From NCBI RefSeq assembly GCF_017377575.1, contig NZ_JAFREM010000004.1, forward strand, positions 248,001 to 312,000: a DNA stretch of 64,000 nucleotides, given 5' to 3'. Below the pieces are notes generated by a model. It did not search any database. It had not been told where the DNA came from and saw only the letters and a program-made list of their open reading frames with translations. The stretch is from Candidatus Enterococcus moelleringii. GTDB taxonomy: Bacteria; Bacillota; Bacilli; Lactobacillales; Enterococcaceae. This document shows, one piece after another, positions 8,165 to 17,637 of this stretch (position 1 is its first letter; each line of letters starts with the position of its first letter). The position numbers were made by a program, and so were the translations under genes.

Positions 8165-8516
8165 ACTTGCTTTGTTTGCTTTCGCGATAAATAACGTCGA
8201 GGCAGAAGGCGCAAGGCTCATCATGCTCCCGTCTGGACCCGTACAACAGGTTGCAGACATGGAAGCCGTCCTCATAAATTTTTTCCAAATTCATGCGGGA
8301 ACGCGACAGTTCTTGGCGTTCGTCTGTCACTGGAGACATCTTTTGATTCATTTCACGCACGCGTTCGCGTAAACGTTCATTTTCCATCTCCAAGGTGGCA
8401 TTTTTCTCGATCAGTTCCAGCAAAGCTTCCTTCATTTCCGCCAATTCGGTTACACTGTGCTGCATTTCCTGTTCTAAATGGTTTAACCCATCATAAAGGG
8501 AACGTCTATCCATCAT
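8163..8516 (-). CDS. yabA: Replication initiation control protein YabA
   Basis: A 117-residue protein. The N-terminal two thirds form a coiled coil (LEQEMQ...LEMENERLRERV), and the C-terminus is a small zinc module with 'FHVCN' and 'PCAFC' (H-x-C ... C-x2-C). YabA binds DnaA and the DnaN clamp and restrains re-initiation of chromosome replication. Two adjacent ATGs follow AGGTGA; the first is chosen. The start overlaps the ricT stop by about 11 bases, so translation is probably coupled. Confidence 0.9.
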   Translation of the reverse strand: MMDRRSLYDGLNHLEQEMQHSVTELAEMKEALLELIEKNATLEMENERLRERVREMNQKMSPVTDERQELSRSRMNLEKIYEDGFHVCNLLYGSRREHDEPCAFCLDVIYRESKQSK

Positions 8517-9330
8517 TACGATCACCTGCTTTGGCTGCTTGCAACTCGCTGTAGTCATACTCAACAGCGGTTTCCCGGCCTGGTAAGCGGACCTTGATCA
8601 CACGGCTCAATAGGTTCAAACCGACAACCCGGCCTTTACCTTCAGGCGTCATAACATCCTTGCCATAATCAGGTAATTCCCGCTTGGCAGCTTCGTATTC
8701 GCTGTTTTCGTATTTCAGACAGCACATCAAACGGCCGCACAATCCCGAAATCTTTGTGGGATTCAGAGACAACCCTTGATCCTTGGCCATCTTAATAGAA
8801 ACTGGAATGAAATCTCCTAAGAAAGTGGAACAGCACAACGGTCGTCCACAAGGGCCGATACCGCCTAAAATCTTCGCTTCATCCCGTACGCCGATTTGGC
8901 GCAGTTCGATCCGGGTCCGGAAAACGGAAGCCAGATCCTTAACCAATTCTCGGAAGTCCACCCGGCCGTCCGCGGTAAAATAGAAAATCATTTTGCTGCG
9001 GTCGAAGGTATATTCCACATGGATTAATTTCATTTCCAGCTCGTGGGCGCGAATTTTTTCCTTGGCTACTTTAAAAGCAGCTTTGGCATCACGTTCATTT
9101 TCCAGCGCTTTTTTTAATTCTTTTTCTGACGCTTTATGCAAGATTGTCTTTAAATCATCGGATAGATCGCTTGGGTCCATGTCCAGTCTCGGGACAGCTA
9201 CGGTAGCGATCTGATGCGCTTGTTGTGATTCCACTAAAACTTTGTCATTGTAATAGTACTCGTTTTTGCCTGGTGCATAATAATAAATATGACCTGCTTC
9301 GCGAAAACGGACACCGACAACTTCAACCAT
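8506..9330 (-). CDS. ricT: PSP1-domain protein RicT/YaaT
   Basis: A 274-residue protein of the PSP1 (YaaT/RicT) family. In Bacillus it forms an iron-sulfur-containing complex with RicA and RicF that stimulates RNase Y-dependent mRNA maturation. The cysteines expected as ligands are present in 'GPCGRPLCCSTF' and 'GLCGRLMCCLKYE'. The start at 9330 (MVEVVGVRF) follows GGGAG at normal distance; the longer frame lacks one. It sits between holB and yabA as in Bacillus. Sporulation roles described in Bacillus do not apply to this non-sporulating lineage. Confidence 0.9.
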   Translation of the reverse strand: MVEVVGVRFREAGHIYYYAPGKNEYYYNDKVLVESQQAHQIATVAVPRLDMDPSDLSDDLKTILHKASEKELKKALENERDAKAAFKVAKEKIRAHELEMKLIHVEYTFDRSKMIFYFTADGRVDFRELVKDLASVFRTRIELRQIGVRDEAKILGGIGPCGRPLCCSTFLGDFIPVSIKMAKDQGLSLNPTKISGLCGRLMCCLKYENSEYEAAKRELPDYGKDVMTPEGKGRVVGLNLLSRVIKVRLPGRETAVEYDYSELQAAKAGDRNDG

Positions 9331-9361
9331 TGGTCTCCCTACTCTCTTTAAAAAAATAACA

Positions 9362-10303
9362 TTAAGCAAAAACGACGTGCAACGTTATTTGTTCTGCAAT
9401 ATTTTGAAAGGATACATTGGCCTCTAGTTTTTGATTGGCTAGTAAAATTTCTTCTAACAGATGATTGTAGAAAGCGACCGCCTGTTGATCTTGCTGAAGC
9501 ATTTGATTGCGCTTTTCTTTTACATAAAATGCCAGCATCTCAAAGGCTGTCCGCTGCTGCATCTTGTCCTTGAATACTTTTACTAGTTTTTTTTGTACAT
9601 ATATAAAGGCCTGCGGGTCCCGTTTTTCTAGGTAACTATACCATTGAATAACAGTATCCCTAGATTCATTAAACCATTCATCCTTTGATATTTCAACTGC
9701 TTTTGTGAAACTATTTGTTAAATTCGTTAAGAGTTTAGCTGATTGGGGAGGGATTTGGGCTTCGTTTTCTAACCGCTGGATTAATTCTTCCACCGATAAG
9801 GCTTGAAAATGAATAATTTGACAGCGGGAACGGATGGTTGGCAGGATTTTCCCGACGGCCTGCGTTTCTAGAATAATCATGAAATTGGCTGGCGGTTCTT
9901 CCAGAAACTTCAGCAGACTGTTGGCCGAGTTGGCATTCATTTTTTCTGCTTGCTGAATCAGTACCACTTTTTTCGCCGACTCGTACCCGCTTTTTCCCAA
10001 TTCAACCTGCAATTTACGAATTTGTTCTACTTTGATCGTTTGTCCATCAGGTGCGACTTCGATTACATCGGGATGCTCGTTATTGCTGATTCGTACACAA
10101 TTATTACAAACTTCACAGGGCATTCCGTCTTTCAGGGCTTGGCAGAACAGGTGCTGAGTGAACCACAAAGCCATTTCCTCTTTACCGGTTCCCAGGTCGC
10201 CTTCAAAAAGATAAGCATGGGCTAAACGACCATGCTTAAAGCTGTTCTGCAATTGACGGAACACAACTGGTTGAAGTTGTTGGAGTTTTTCTGCTTCTGT
10301 CAT
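9362..10303 (-). CDS. holB: DNA polymerase III delta' subunit
   Basis: A 313-residue AAA+ clamp-loader subunit. It has a P-loop-like 'GDLGTGKE' (residues about 35-42), four zinc cysteines (FCQ...CEVCNNC), a 'KFLEEPP' segment and the 'SRC' sensor/arginine-finger motif (IRSRCQ). With DnaX and HolA it loads the beta clamp on DNA. It begins a few bases after the darA stop in the same operon. No strong Shine-Dalgarno sequence is visible, so translation may be coupled to darA. Confidence 0.93.
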   Translation of the reverse strand: MTEAEKLQQLQPVVFRQLQNSFKHGRLAHAYLFEGDLGTGKEEMALWFTQHLFCQALKDGMPCEVCNNCVRISNNEHPDVIEVAPDGQTIKVEQIRKLQVELGKSGYESAKKVVLIQQAEKMNANSANSLLKFLEEPPANFMIILETQAVGKILPTIRSRCQIIHFQALSVEELIQRLENEAQIPPQSAKLLTNLTNSFTKAVEISKDEWFNESRDTVIQWYSYLEKRDPQAFIYVQKKLVKVFKDKMQQRTAFEMLAFYVKEKRNQMLQQDQQAVAFYNHLLEEILLANQKLEANVSFQNIAEQITLHVVFA

Positions 10304-10304
10304 C

Positions 10305-10637
<333 letters not shown>

Positions 10638-10647
10638 CTACACCTCT

Positions 10648-11292
10648 CTATTTTTGAAAATACTGGGGGTAACGGGAGACTAATTCGTAAAAACAGTCCT
10701 CAATAACTAATTCCAGACGTTTTCGCGCATCAATCTTGATGATTCGTTCTGAATGTTCCTCCGCAAGCTTCAAGTACGCATGGCGCACTCTTTGATGAAA
10801 CTGCAAACCTTCCGCGTCCAATCGATCGATTTGGTTGGTACGGGTACTCATAATTCGCTGCAATCCGGTATCTGAATCAACGTCTAAATAAAGAGTAACA
10901 TCAGGCGTCGTACCTTCGATGGCAAATTCATTGATTTGGGCTACTTCCTTCATGCCGATACCGCGACCAGCACCTTGATACGCCAGCGAGCTGTCCACAA
11001 AGCGATCACACAAAACAATTTTTCCCTGCTCTAAACCCGGCCAAATTTTTTCAATCAGATGCTGTCTTCTAGCTGCCGCATACAGCAATGCTTCAGTCCG
11101 GTCATCCATCCGGTCATTCTGGGGATCCAAAATGACGGAACGAATTTTCTCAGCGATCGGAATGCCGCCGGGTTCGCGGGTTTTCACAATATCCTTCTTC
11201 GCTACTTGCTGCAAGAGAGGAAATAATTCCTCAATGACGCTGGTCTTGCCTGCGCCATCTGGTCCTTCAATAGTAATAAATAAGCCGTTCAC
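10648..11292 (-). CDS. tmk: Thymidylate kinase
   Basis: A 214-residue P-loop kinase that phosphorylates dTMP to dTDP. It shows Walker A 'GPDGAGKTS', the DR motif in 'CDRFVDSSLAYQGAGRG' and the 'REPGG' substrate loop. The start is GTG with GGAGG ten bases upstream; the nearer ATG is out of frame. First gene of the tmk-darA-holB-ricT-yabA-rsmI group. Confidence 0.95.
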   Translation of the reverse strand: MNGLFITIEGPDGAGKTSVIEELFPLLQQVAKKDIVKTREPGGIPIAEKIRSVILDPQNDRMDDRTEALLYAAARRQHLIEKIWPGLEQGKIVLCDRFVDSSLAYQGAGRGIGMKEVAQINEFAIEGTTPDVTLYLDVDSDTGLQRIMSTRTNQIDRLDAEGLQFHQRVRHAYLKLAEEHSERIIKIDARKRLELVIEDCFYELVSRYPQYFQK

Positions 11293-11353
11293 TCTTCATT
11301 TGCCTCCATTAGTTCTATTCTCATTGTACACAAAAACGTCGTGAAAGAAAAAC

Positions 11354-11950
11354 CTACAGTTCACGACGTCCCTCTACTGCTTTTAACAAAGTGACTTCAT
11401 CTGCGTATTCAATGTCGCTGCCGACGGATAATCCGTGGGCTAAGCGGGTGACTTTTATCCCGGCGGGTTTAATTAAACGGGACAGATACATCGCGGTCGC
11501 TTCCCCTTCAGTGGTGGCGTTGGTCGCGATAATCACTTCCTTGACTTCATCATTGTGCAGACGCTTGATTAATGTCGGAAGATTAATATCCTCTGGGCCA
11601 GTTCCCTCCATTGGAGATATTACTCCATGAAGCACATGGTACAGTCCATGGTATTCGCGGACTTTTTCCAAAGCCATTACATCCTTTGGTTCTTCTACCA
11701 CTAAAATCGTACTGCGGTCTCTAGTGGTATCGCGACAGATTTCGCAGGGATCTTCCTCGGTGATATTGCCGCAGACGCTGCAAAAATGCAGGTCCCGCTT
11801 CACGCTGATTAGCGAACGGGCAAAATCATTCACCGTTTCGTCCTTCATATCAATCGTAAAGAAGGCCAGGCGGGTTGCCGTTTTTTGGCCAATTCCCGGC
11901 AGCTTCATATAACTGTCAATTAATTTCGCAATTGGTTCTGGGTATTGCAT
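11354..11950 (-). CDS. recR: Recombination mediator RecR
   Basis: A 198-residue protein, the standard length. It has the helix-hairpin-helix ('[13 protein letters not shown]'), a C4 zinc finger ([17 protein letters not shown]), a Toprim domain ('[13 protein letters not shown]', '[13 protein letters not shown]') and a conserved C-terminus. RecR forms a clamp that, with RecO/RecF, loads RecA on single-stranded DNA gaps. GGAAG precedes the ATG. It follows the ybaB-like gene in a dnaX-ybaB-recR operon. Confidence 0.95.
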   Translation of the reverse strand: MQYPEPIAKLIDSYMKLPGIGQKTATRLAFFTIDMKDETVNDFARSLISVKRDLHFCSVCGNITEEDPCEICRDTTRDRSTILVVEEPKDVMALEKVREYHGLYHVLHGVISPMEGTGPEDINLPTLIKRLHNDEVKEVIIATNATTEGEATAMYLSRLIKPAGIKVTRLAHGLSVGSDIEYADEVTLLKAVEGRREL

Positions 11951-11978
11951 GGTCTTCTTCCTTTCAACCGAAAAGCAA

Positions 11979-12293
11979 TTATAGACCAGGTAATCCTTTA
12001 GTATACTTACCCATTGTTTGTTCGGTTTCTTGAGTTATTTTAGTTAGTGCATCGTTGACTGCCAAAACAATCATGTCCTGCAGCATTTCTGGATCTTCTG
12101 GATCGATTAATTCCGGATTGACTTCGATTGTTTTCATAGTTTTGTCGCCAGTGAAAACGACTTTTACTAAATCGTTAGTAGCACTTCCAGTGAATTCTTT
12201 TTCGTTTAGTTCTTCTTGTGCCTTCACCATTTCTTTTTGCATCTTTTGCATTTGTTTCATCATGCCTTGCATGTTGCCCATTCCGCGCATCAT
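11979..12293 (-). CDS. YbaB/EbfC nucleoid-associated protein
   Basis: A 104-residue dimeric DNA-binding protein of the YbaB/EbfC family. It has a Met/Gln-rich N-terminal helix ('[18 protein letters not shown]'), followed by '[15 protein letters not shown]' and 'PEMLQDMIV'. It is usually encoded between dnaX and recR, as here. Two adjacent ATGs are possible starts and GGAG lies about 12 bases upstream; a GTG further up abuts the ribosome binding site. It probably shapes the nucleoid or assists repair; its exact role is unsettled. Confidence 0.9.
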   Translation of the reverse strand: MMRGMGNMQGMMKQMQKMQKEMVKAQEELNEKEFTGSATNDLVKVVFTGDKTMKTIEVNPELIDPEDPEMLQDMIVLAVNDALTKITQETEQTMGKYTKGLPGL

Positions 12294-12395
12294 AATTCTA
12301 TTCACTCCAATTTCTTAGTCATTAATTTTTTAAGTTGTGTTGCTCCTATCAAGCTTAACATAAAGCCTGCATGATATTGAGTTATTCGCTTTTGG

Positions 12396-14129
12396 CTAGT
12401 CTGCCTCTATCTTCACTAAATCCCCAAAAAGGCTTTTGGCTTGTTCCACCACTTGATTTTCTTCTGGGATCAGCTCGATTTCGCCGCTGTCATCTACGTC
12501 ATCGTTGACTTCTGGCTTCAAGTCTTTATGCTGGCTAACGTAGGATTGACGCAAGCGCGGCCAGCTTTCTCGTGTAATAAAGACAAAATCTGGCGAGTAG
12601 TCTTTAATCATCATGCCTAAAGAATTAAGCATATTGGTCCGTAATTCCTCGCTGCCGTCAGCCCGTTGACAGACAATCTCGTAATCAAAGGCAATTAACA
12701 GCATCCCGGGGCCAGCTGCAACTGGCTCACTGGCTTTAAGCAGGGCTCGTTGCGTCACTGGCAGAGCCATCAACAGATCTTCCCAGACACTGCGAACGTT
12801 CAGCAGATGGTCTTTGGTTGCTTCTGAGAGCACTTGATAAACCCGTTCCGTTGGCACTCGATAAGTGCTGGCTGTCTTCTTCGGTGCCTTTTGTTTAGTT
12901 TCTTCCGCCTTAGCTGGTCCGGCTGGCCGATCCTTCAGCTGCTTAACTTCCGTCTGCAATTGAACGATTTGACGCTTCAGCTCGATAATATCTTCATTAT
13001 TCGCAGGTGCCGCCACGGCTGCTGCTCCATCTGCTGGAGCTTGGCTAGTAGTTGGCGGTGCTGCTAATTTTACCGTTGCTACTTCTAAATAGACATTGGC
13101 ATGATTGGTAAAACGAATCTCATTTTGGGTTTCGCTTAACAGCTTAATCATCCAGTAAAAACGATCCGCTGGCGTCTTATCTGCCAATTCCTTAAAGGTA
13201 TCAGTTAAGTTCGCGCGATCATTTAATAATTGCGGCGCCTGCTGATACATCAGTAAATCCCGGCAATACAGCAATAAATCTTCAGTCAGACGGCGAGCTT
13301 CCTTGCCTTCTGCTAAAATCTTCTCCAGCACCTCTAAGGCAGCACTGACATTTTGCTCCAGGCAGGCTGTGATAAAGGCATCCATCATTTCGGTGGTCAA
13401 GCTGCCGGTGACAGCCAAGGCATCCGCTAAAGTGATGGTTTCTTCACTAAAAGAGATTGCCTGATCCAGAATACTCAAGGCATCTCGCATTCCGCCTTCA
13501 GCGGCGCGGGCAATTACTTGCAGCGCTTGGTCTTCGTAGGTTAAATTGCTGGCTTCCAAAATGTACTGCATCCGGCCTACGATCGCTTGCACGCCAATGC
13601 GCTTGAAATCAAAGCGCTGGGTCCGGGAAATGATCGTTGCTGGAATTTTGTGAGGTTCCGTTGTCGCTAAAATAAAAATCACATGCTCTTTTGGTTCTTC
13701 CAACGTCTTCAGTAAGGCATTGAAGGCTCCCGTCGAAAGCATATGAACTTCATCGATAATATATACTTTATATTCAGCAGTCGTTGGTGCGTAGTTCGCC
13801 CGATCACGAATAAAGCGAATCTCTTCCACACCGTTGTTGCTGGCCGCATCAATTTCAATGACATCTTCTTGTCGTCCTTCAGTAATCGAGCGGCACATTT
13901 CGCACTCGTTGCAGGGCTCCCCGTCGACACTATTAGGACAGTTGATGGCTTTGGCAAAGATTTTGGCCGCACTAGTTTTCCCGGTTCCTCTAGGGCCGGT
14001 AAACAAATAGGCATGGGAGGTCTTTTTTTGTTTAATCGCGTTCTTCAACGTTTTGGTTATTGCTTCTTGCCCAACCACATCATCAAAACGCTGCGAACGC
14101 CAGACACGATATAGTGCTTGATAGGCCAT
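12396..14129 (-). CDS. dnaX: DNA polymerase III subunit gamma/tau
   Basis: A 577-residue clamp-loader ATPase. Walker A 'GPRGTGKTS', a C4 zinc module (CPNSVDGEPCNECEMC), Walker B/DEVH ('YIIDEVHMLS') and 'SRTQRF' sensor sequence are in the first 250 residues. A low-complexity Ala/Pro linker and a coiled coil ('IIELKRQIVQLQTEVKQLK') lead to the tau-specific C-terminus that contacts the polymerase. ATG 14129 is chosen because GAGGG precedes it; GTG 14135 is also in frame. First gene of the dnaX-ybaB-recR operon. Confidence 0.95.
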   Translation of the reverse strand: MAYQALYRVWRSQRFDDVVGQEAITKTLKNAIKQKKTSHAYLFTGPRGTGKTSAAKIFAKAINCPNSVDGEPCNECEMCRSITEGRQEDVIEIDAASNNGVEEIRFIRDRANYAPTTAEYKVYIIDEVHMLSTGAFNALLKTLEEPKEHVIFILATTEPHKIPATIISRTQRFDFKRIGVQAIVGRMQYILEASNLTYEDQALQVIARAAEGGMRDALSILDQAISFSEETITLADALAVTGSLTTEMMDAFITACLEQNVSAALEVLEKILAEGKEARRLTEDLLLYCRDLLMYQQAPQLLNDRANLTDTFKELADKTPADRFYWMIKLLSETQNEIRFTNHANVYLEVATVKLAAPPTTSQAPADGAAAVAAPANNEDIIELKRQIVQLQTEVKQLKDRPAGPAKAEETKQKAPKKTASTYRVPTERVYQVLSEATKDHLLNVRSVWEDLLMALPVTQRALLKASEPVAAGPGMLLIAFDYEIVCQRADGSEELRTNMLNSLGMMIKDYSPDFVFITRESWPRLRQSYVSQHKDLKPEVNDDVDDSGEIELIPEENQVVEQAKSLFGDLVKIEAD

Positions 14130-14158
14130 AGTCACCCTCTTTTCTTTTTAGAGCCTTG

Positions 14159-14191
14159 TAAGAAAGGCTTCGCAAACTCCGCTCAGCTTTT
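14159..14191. repeat. Short copy of a dispersed inverted-repeat element
   Basis: Bases 14160-14189 contain AAGAAAGGCTTCGCAAACTC followed by (C)GCTCAGCTTT. This matches the left end of the 111-base element at 43926-44036 except for one extra C. Only the end of the element is present, just upstream of dnaX. Confidence 0.65.
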
Positions 14192-14217
14192 CTTTCCTTT
14201 TAAAATCACCGCTCTCT

Positions 14218-14223
14218 ATTATA
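14218..14223 (-). promoter_or_regulatory. Possible -10 element for dnaX
   Basis: A perfect TATAAT on the minus strand, about 90 bases before dnaX. The -35 region at 17 bases spacing (TAGTAT) is poor. Confidence 0.4.
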
Positions 14224-14315
14224 CGTGATTTCACCTGAAAATACTACCGCAATCCCGATAGTTTACTGAGTCTTAAACTTGATAAAACCTTTATTTCTGC
14301 GGCTTCTGGTGCCTA

Positions 14316-14324
14316 TGCTATAAT
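14316..14324 (+). promoter_or_regulatory. Extended -10 promoter of the ydjI-like operon
   Basis: TGCTATAAT, an extended -10 element with no clear -35, ends 30 bases before the start codon; AAGGAGG follows. Confidence 0.6.
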
Positions 14325-14354
14325 GGAAAAAAGAGATTTCAAGGAGGCTATTTT

Positions 14355-15584
14355 ATGGGACTAATTAAAGCAGCAACAAGCACAGTCGGTGGCGGTTTAG
14401 CAGATCAGTGGCTGGAGGTCATCGAACCGGCAGACATGGGCCAAACAACCGTGATGACTAAAGGTGTGGCGGTTCGCCAAGATGATCGTCGCGGCTCCAA
14501 TAAAAAGGGCACCAAAGACGTAATTACCGATGGTTCAGTGGTTCACGTTTATCCCAATATGATGATGCTGTTGGTTGACGGCGGCAAAGTGATCGATTTC
14601 ACCGCTGAAGAAGGCTATTACACTGTCAAAAATGATTCTGCTCCATCGATGTTCCAAGGCTCGTTGAAAGAAGCGATTGCTGAGACCTTCGACCGTTTCA
14701 AATACGGCGGCGTGACTCCGCAAAAGCAGCAAGTCTACTATATTAATCTGCAAGAAATCAAAGGAATCAAATTTGGCACTCCAACTCCTTTGAACTACTT
14801 TGATAATTTCTACAATGCAGAGCTGTTCCTGCGGGCTCATGGTACGTATTCAATTAAGATTACTGATCCAATTTTGTTCTTTGCTAATGCAGTACCTCGC
14901 AATCTGGAGCAGGTAGATATTTCGGATATTAACGAACAATATTTACAAGAATTTTTGACTGCTCTACAAGCAACGATTAATCAGCTGTCAGCTAGCGGCG
15001 AACGAATTTCTTATGTGCCGTCTAAAAGTATGGAGCTTAGCAAATACATGTCGGACATTTTAGATGACAGCTGGCGGGAATTACGGGGCATGGAAATCGT
15101 GGCGGTAGCAGTTGCCAGCATTTCTTATACCGATGATTCCACTGAATTAATTAACATGCGCAATAAAGGTGCGATGCTGGGTGATCCTGGTATCCGTGAA
15201 GGCTATGTGCAAGGATCAGTCGCTCGCGGAATGGAAGCAGCCGGCAGCAATGATTCGGGCGCCGGCAATGCCTTCTTCGGAATGGGCATGGGGATGAACA
15301 CTGGCGGCTCTTACCTGTCGCAGGCTTCTGAAAATAATCAGCAGCAGGCCCAGCAAAAACAAGCACAAGGCGACACTTGGACCTGTCCGAAATGCGGTAC
15401 CGAAAATACCGGCAAGTTCTGCAGCAACTGCGGCGAGCCGAAACCGGCACCGCAGGCAGCAGCTAATGCACCAAAAATTCAAATGAAATGCAGCGAGTGC
15501 GGCGAAGTGGTGGACTTAAGCAATGGCGTACCAAAATTCTGTCCTCACTGCGGCAAACCATTTAAAGGCATACCGCTGGATTAA
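14355..15584 (+). CDS. SPFH-domain protein with zinc ribbons (YdjI-like)
   Basis: A 409-residue protein. An SPFH/band-7-like domain spans about residues 20-270 ('GLIKAATSTVGGGLADQWLE' at the N-terminus, 'YYINLQEIKGIKFGTPTPL' in the core). A Gly/Met-rich stretch and a Gln-rich linker follow, then two zinc ribbons (CPKCGTENTGKFCSNCG; CSECG...FCPHCG). This matches Bacillus YdjI, the SPFH partner of YdjG and YdjH that recruits the stress protein PspA to the membrane. Here it heads an operon with ydjG- and ydjH-like genes. The role in envelope stress is inferred from Bacillus. Confidence 0.8.
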   Translation: MGLIKAATSTVGGGLADQWLEVIEPADMGQTTVMTKGVAVRQDDRRGSNKKGTKDVITDGSVVHVYPNMMMLLVDGGKVIDFTAEEGYYTVKNDSAPSMFQGSLKEAIAETFDRFKYGGVTPQKQQVYYINLQEIKGIKFGTPTPLNYFDNFYNAELFLRAHGTYSIKITDPILFFANAVPRNLEQVDISDINEQYLQEFLTALQATINQLSASGERISYVPSKSMELSKYMSDILDDSWRELRGMEIVAVAVASISYTDDSTELINMRNKGAMLGDPGIREGYVQGSVARGMEAAGSNDSGAGNAFFGMGMGMNTGGSYLSQASENNQQQAQQKQAQGDTWTCPKCGTENTGKFCSNCGEPKPAPQAAANAPKIQMKCSECGEVVDLSNGVPKFCPHCGKPFKGIPLD

Positions 15585-15596
15585 GGAGGACCTGAT

Positions 15597-16652
15597 ATGG
15601 CTGATGTATTAACTCACCATTGTCCCAATTGCGGCGGGCCCTTAACCTTTGATCCTAACGATCAGAAGTTTCATTGTGATTACTGTTTAAGTATTTTTAC
15701 TACTGGAGATATTGAAGAGTTTGAAGCGAAGCATCCGGCTGAGTCAGCTATTTCTGCTGAAGAAAAAGCCGACACGGATGCGATGGATTTGTTCAACTGT
15801 CCCAGCTGTGGAGCAGAAATCGTCACTGATGCGACAACGGCAGCCACCTATTGCTATTTTTGCCATAATCCGGTGATTTTAGCGGGGCGCTTGTCGGGAG
15901 AATTTTTACCAAATAAAGTTTTGCCTTTTCAAATTGACCGTAAAAAAGCCGAGGAGCAGTTTTTGGCTTGGACCAGTAAAAAACGTTTTATCCCGAAGGA
16001 CTTTTTCGATAAATCGCAAATTGAAAAGCTGACCGGGGTCTACTTCCCTTATTGGGTGGTGGATGCCCAGACCCGTGGCGAGCTCAGCGGGAAAGGCACG
16101 TCTTTACGAGTGTGGATCGTGGGCGACATTGAGTACACGGAAACCAAGGTTTATCAAATTTATCGTAAAGGCAAAGCCACCATTAGCAACTTAGTGAAAA
16201 ATGCCTTAACTAAAAATGTCCAGCAAAAAATGGTGGAAGCCGTTCAGCCCTTTCCAATTGATCAAGCAGTCGATTTCCATACCGAGTATTTGTCGGGCTT
16301 TCAGGCAGAAAAACGGGATATTGAGATTAAAGATATTGCGGAGGATTTGAATCGCGAGTTGCAAGGGTACACTGATGATCTGTTGAGAGATACCGTTTCT
16401 GGCTATACTACCTTCAATAAAACCAGCAGTACAGCGACGATTAATCGGCAAAGCAATCATTATATGCTGCTGCCGATGTGGCTAGTGACGTATCACGATG
16501 CTGGCGGCAAGGTTTATTACTATGCCATGAATGGCCGGACTGGCAAGGTCAGCGGCATCCTGCCGATTAGCAACCAACGTCTGGGGCTGGTTTCAGCTGG
16601 TATCTTTGCAGTAGTGGCGGCTCTCCTGCTGATTGGAGGGTACTTCATATGA
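15597..16652 (+). CDS. Zinc-ribbon membrane protein (YdjG-like)
   Basis: A 351-residue protein. Two C4 zinc ribbons of TFIIB type lie at the N-terminus (CPNCGGPLTF...CDYC; CPSCGAEI...CYFC), followed by a soluble region with 'YFPYWVVDAQTRGELSG' and 'LPMWLVTYHDAGGKVYYYAMNG', and one C-terminal membrane helix (about residues 325-350). It resembles Bacillus YdjG, which together with YdjH forms the membrane complex that recruits PspA and YdjI. AAGGAGG precedes the ATG; the stop overlaps the next gene by four bases. Confidence 0.78.
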   Translation: MADVLTHHCPNCGGPLTFDPNDQKFHCDYCLSIFTTGDIEEFEAKHPAESAISAEEKADTDAMDLFNCPSCGAEIVTDATTAATYCYFCHNPVILAGRLSGEFLPNKVLPFQIDRKKAEEQFLAWTSKKRFIPKDFFDKSQIEKLTGVYFPYWVVDAQTRGELSGKGTSLRVWIVGDIEYTETKVYQIYRKGKATISNLVKNALTKNVQQKMVEAVQPFPIDQAVDFHTEYLSGFQAEKRDIEIKDIAEDLNRELQGYTDDLLRDTVSGYTTFNKTSSTATINRQSNHYMLLPMWLVTYHDAGGKVYYYAMNGRTGKVSGILPISNQRLGLVSAGIFAVVAALLLIGGYFI

Positions 16653-17446
16653 GAAAACTAGCTTGGTTTTTCGGACTTTTGTTGTTCTTCCTGCCCATGA
16701 ATGCTTGGGCAGCAGATGATACCGTAACTGATGAAGCTGGACTTTTTACGCCGGATCAGCAAGTGGAGTTAGGAAGCTTAGCTGATACATTAAATGAAAA
16801 AATCAAAGGTGAAACGTTTGTTTTAACTACCAACTCCAATACGGAGGACCCGCAGCTTTTTGCCAACCAGCAATTAAAAGCTCGGGTGGGTGAAGACGGC
16901 AACGGCGCGTTGCTTCTATTAGATATGGGACAGCGGGAGCTTTACCTAACCTATTCCGGTAATATGATCGATTTCATTAGTGATCGGCGGCGAGACAATA
17001 TCTTGGATTCTGTACAAGATGCAATGCAGGATGGCAATTATTATCAAGCCGCGGAAAGCTACTTTACTGAAGCGGCTGAGTATGTGGATGATGGTGTTCC
17101 CGGTGGACATTTCCGGATAGACGGTGAAACTGGAGAGGTAACGATTTATAAGGCAATCACCGGTTTGGAAGCCGCGATTGCGATTGGAATTGCCTTGATC
17201 GCAGCGATTGCCTTCTTCGTGGTTACTAGGATGCGTTATCAGCTGAAGCTGGGGACTTATCGTTACCCGTATCGTGAGCATGCTCATTTGGAATTAGACG
17301 AGCGCAAGGATCAGCTGGTAAATTCCTTTGTTACCACCCGACGAATTCCTAAGCCTTCTAATAACGGCGGCGGTATGGGCGGTGGCGGCAGCACCACCAA
17401 TTCCAGCGGCGGTGGAACCTTCGGCGGCGGCGGACGCGGCTTTTAA
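16649..17446 (+). CDS. TPM-domain membrane protein (YdjH-like)
   Basis: A 265-residue protein with a signal peptide (cleaved near WAADD), an extracytoplasmic TPM/DUF477 domain (about residues 25-165; 'VTDEAGLFTPDQQVELGSLA', 'LLLLDMGQRELYLTYSG'), one membrane helix (about 175-195) and a cytoplasmic tail ending in a Gly-rich run with 'GGGRGF'. It matches Bacillus YdjH. It overlaps the preceding gene (ATGA), so the three genes form one operon. The Gly-rich tail is typical of this TPM subgroup. Confidence 0.8.
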   Translation: MRKLAWFFGLLLFFLPMNAWAADDTVTDEAGLFTPDQQVELGSLADTLNEKIKGETFVLTTNSNTEDPQLFANQQLKARVGEDGNGALLLLDMGQRELYLTYSGNMIDFISDRRRDNILDSVQDAMQDGNYYQAAESYFTEAAEYVDDGVPGGHFRIDGETGEVTIYKAITGLEAAIAIGIALIAAIAFFVVTRMRYQLKLGTYRYPYREHAHLELDERKDQLVNSFVTTRRIPKPSNNGGGMGGGGSTTNSSGGGTFGGGGRGF

Positions 17447-17475
17447 TGGCTCATTTTTCGTTTAAAATATCCATC

Positions 17476-17510
17476 AATAGGAACCAGCATTTTATGCTGA
17501 TTCCTATTAT
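17476..17510 (+). terminator. Possible terminator of the ydj-like operon
   Basis: AATAGGAACCAGCA and TGCTGATTCCTATT form a 13-base-pair stem with one mismatch, 30 bases after the stop. The following U tract is short, so efficiency is uncertain. Confidence 0.5.
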
Positions 17511-17576
17511 TTGTGTGAAATTCGCCATTTATGTAACAAAATTATAAAGACTTTCCTTCTTAATGCGTGAGAACCC

Positions 17577-17605
17577 TTGAATTAAGGGGAATACTTTGCT
17601 AGAAT
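17577..17605 (+). promoter_or_regulatory. Promoter of dacA
   Basis: TTGAAT (17577-17582), 17 bases, TAGAAT (17600-17605), with an extended TG. It lies about 32 bases before the start. Confidence 0.75.
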
Positions 17606-17637
17606 TTTAAGGTTAAGAGAAAAAAAGGAGATTGCAG

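Noticed and set aside
12396-14129. Programmed frameshift in dnaX to make a short gamma form
   Set aside because: No A-rich slippery heptamer followed by a stop in the shifted frame was found near the domain III end.
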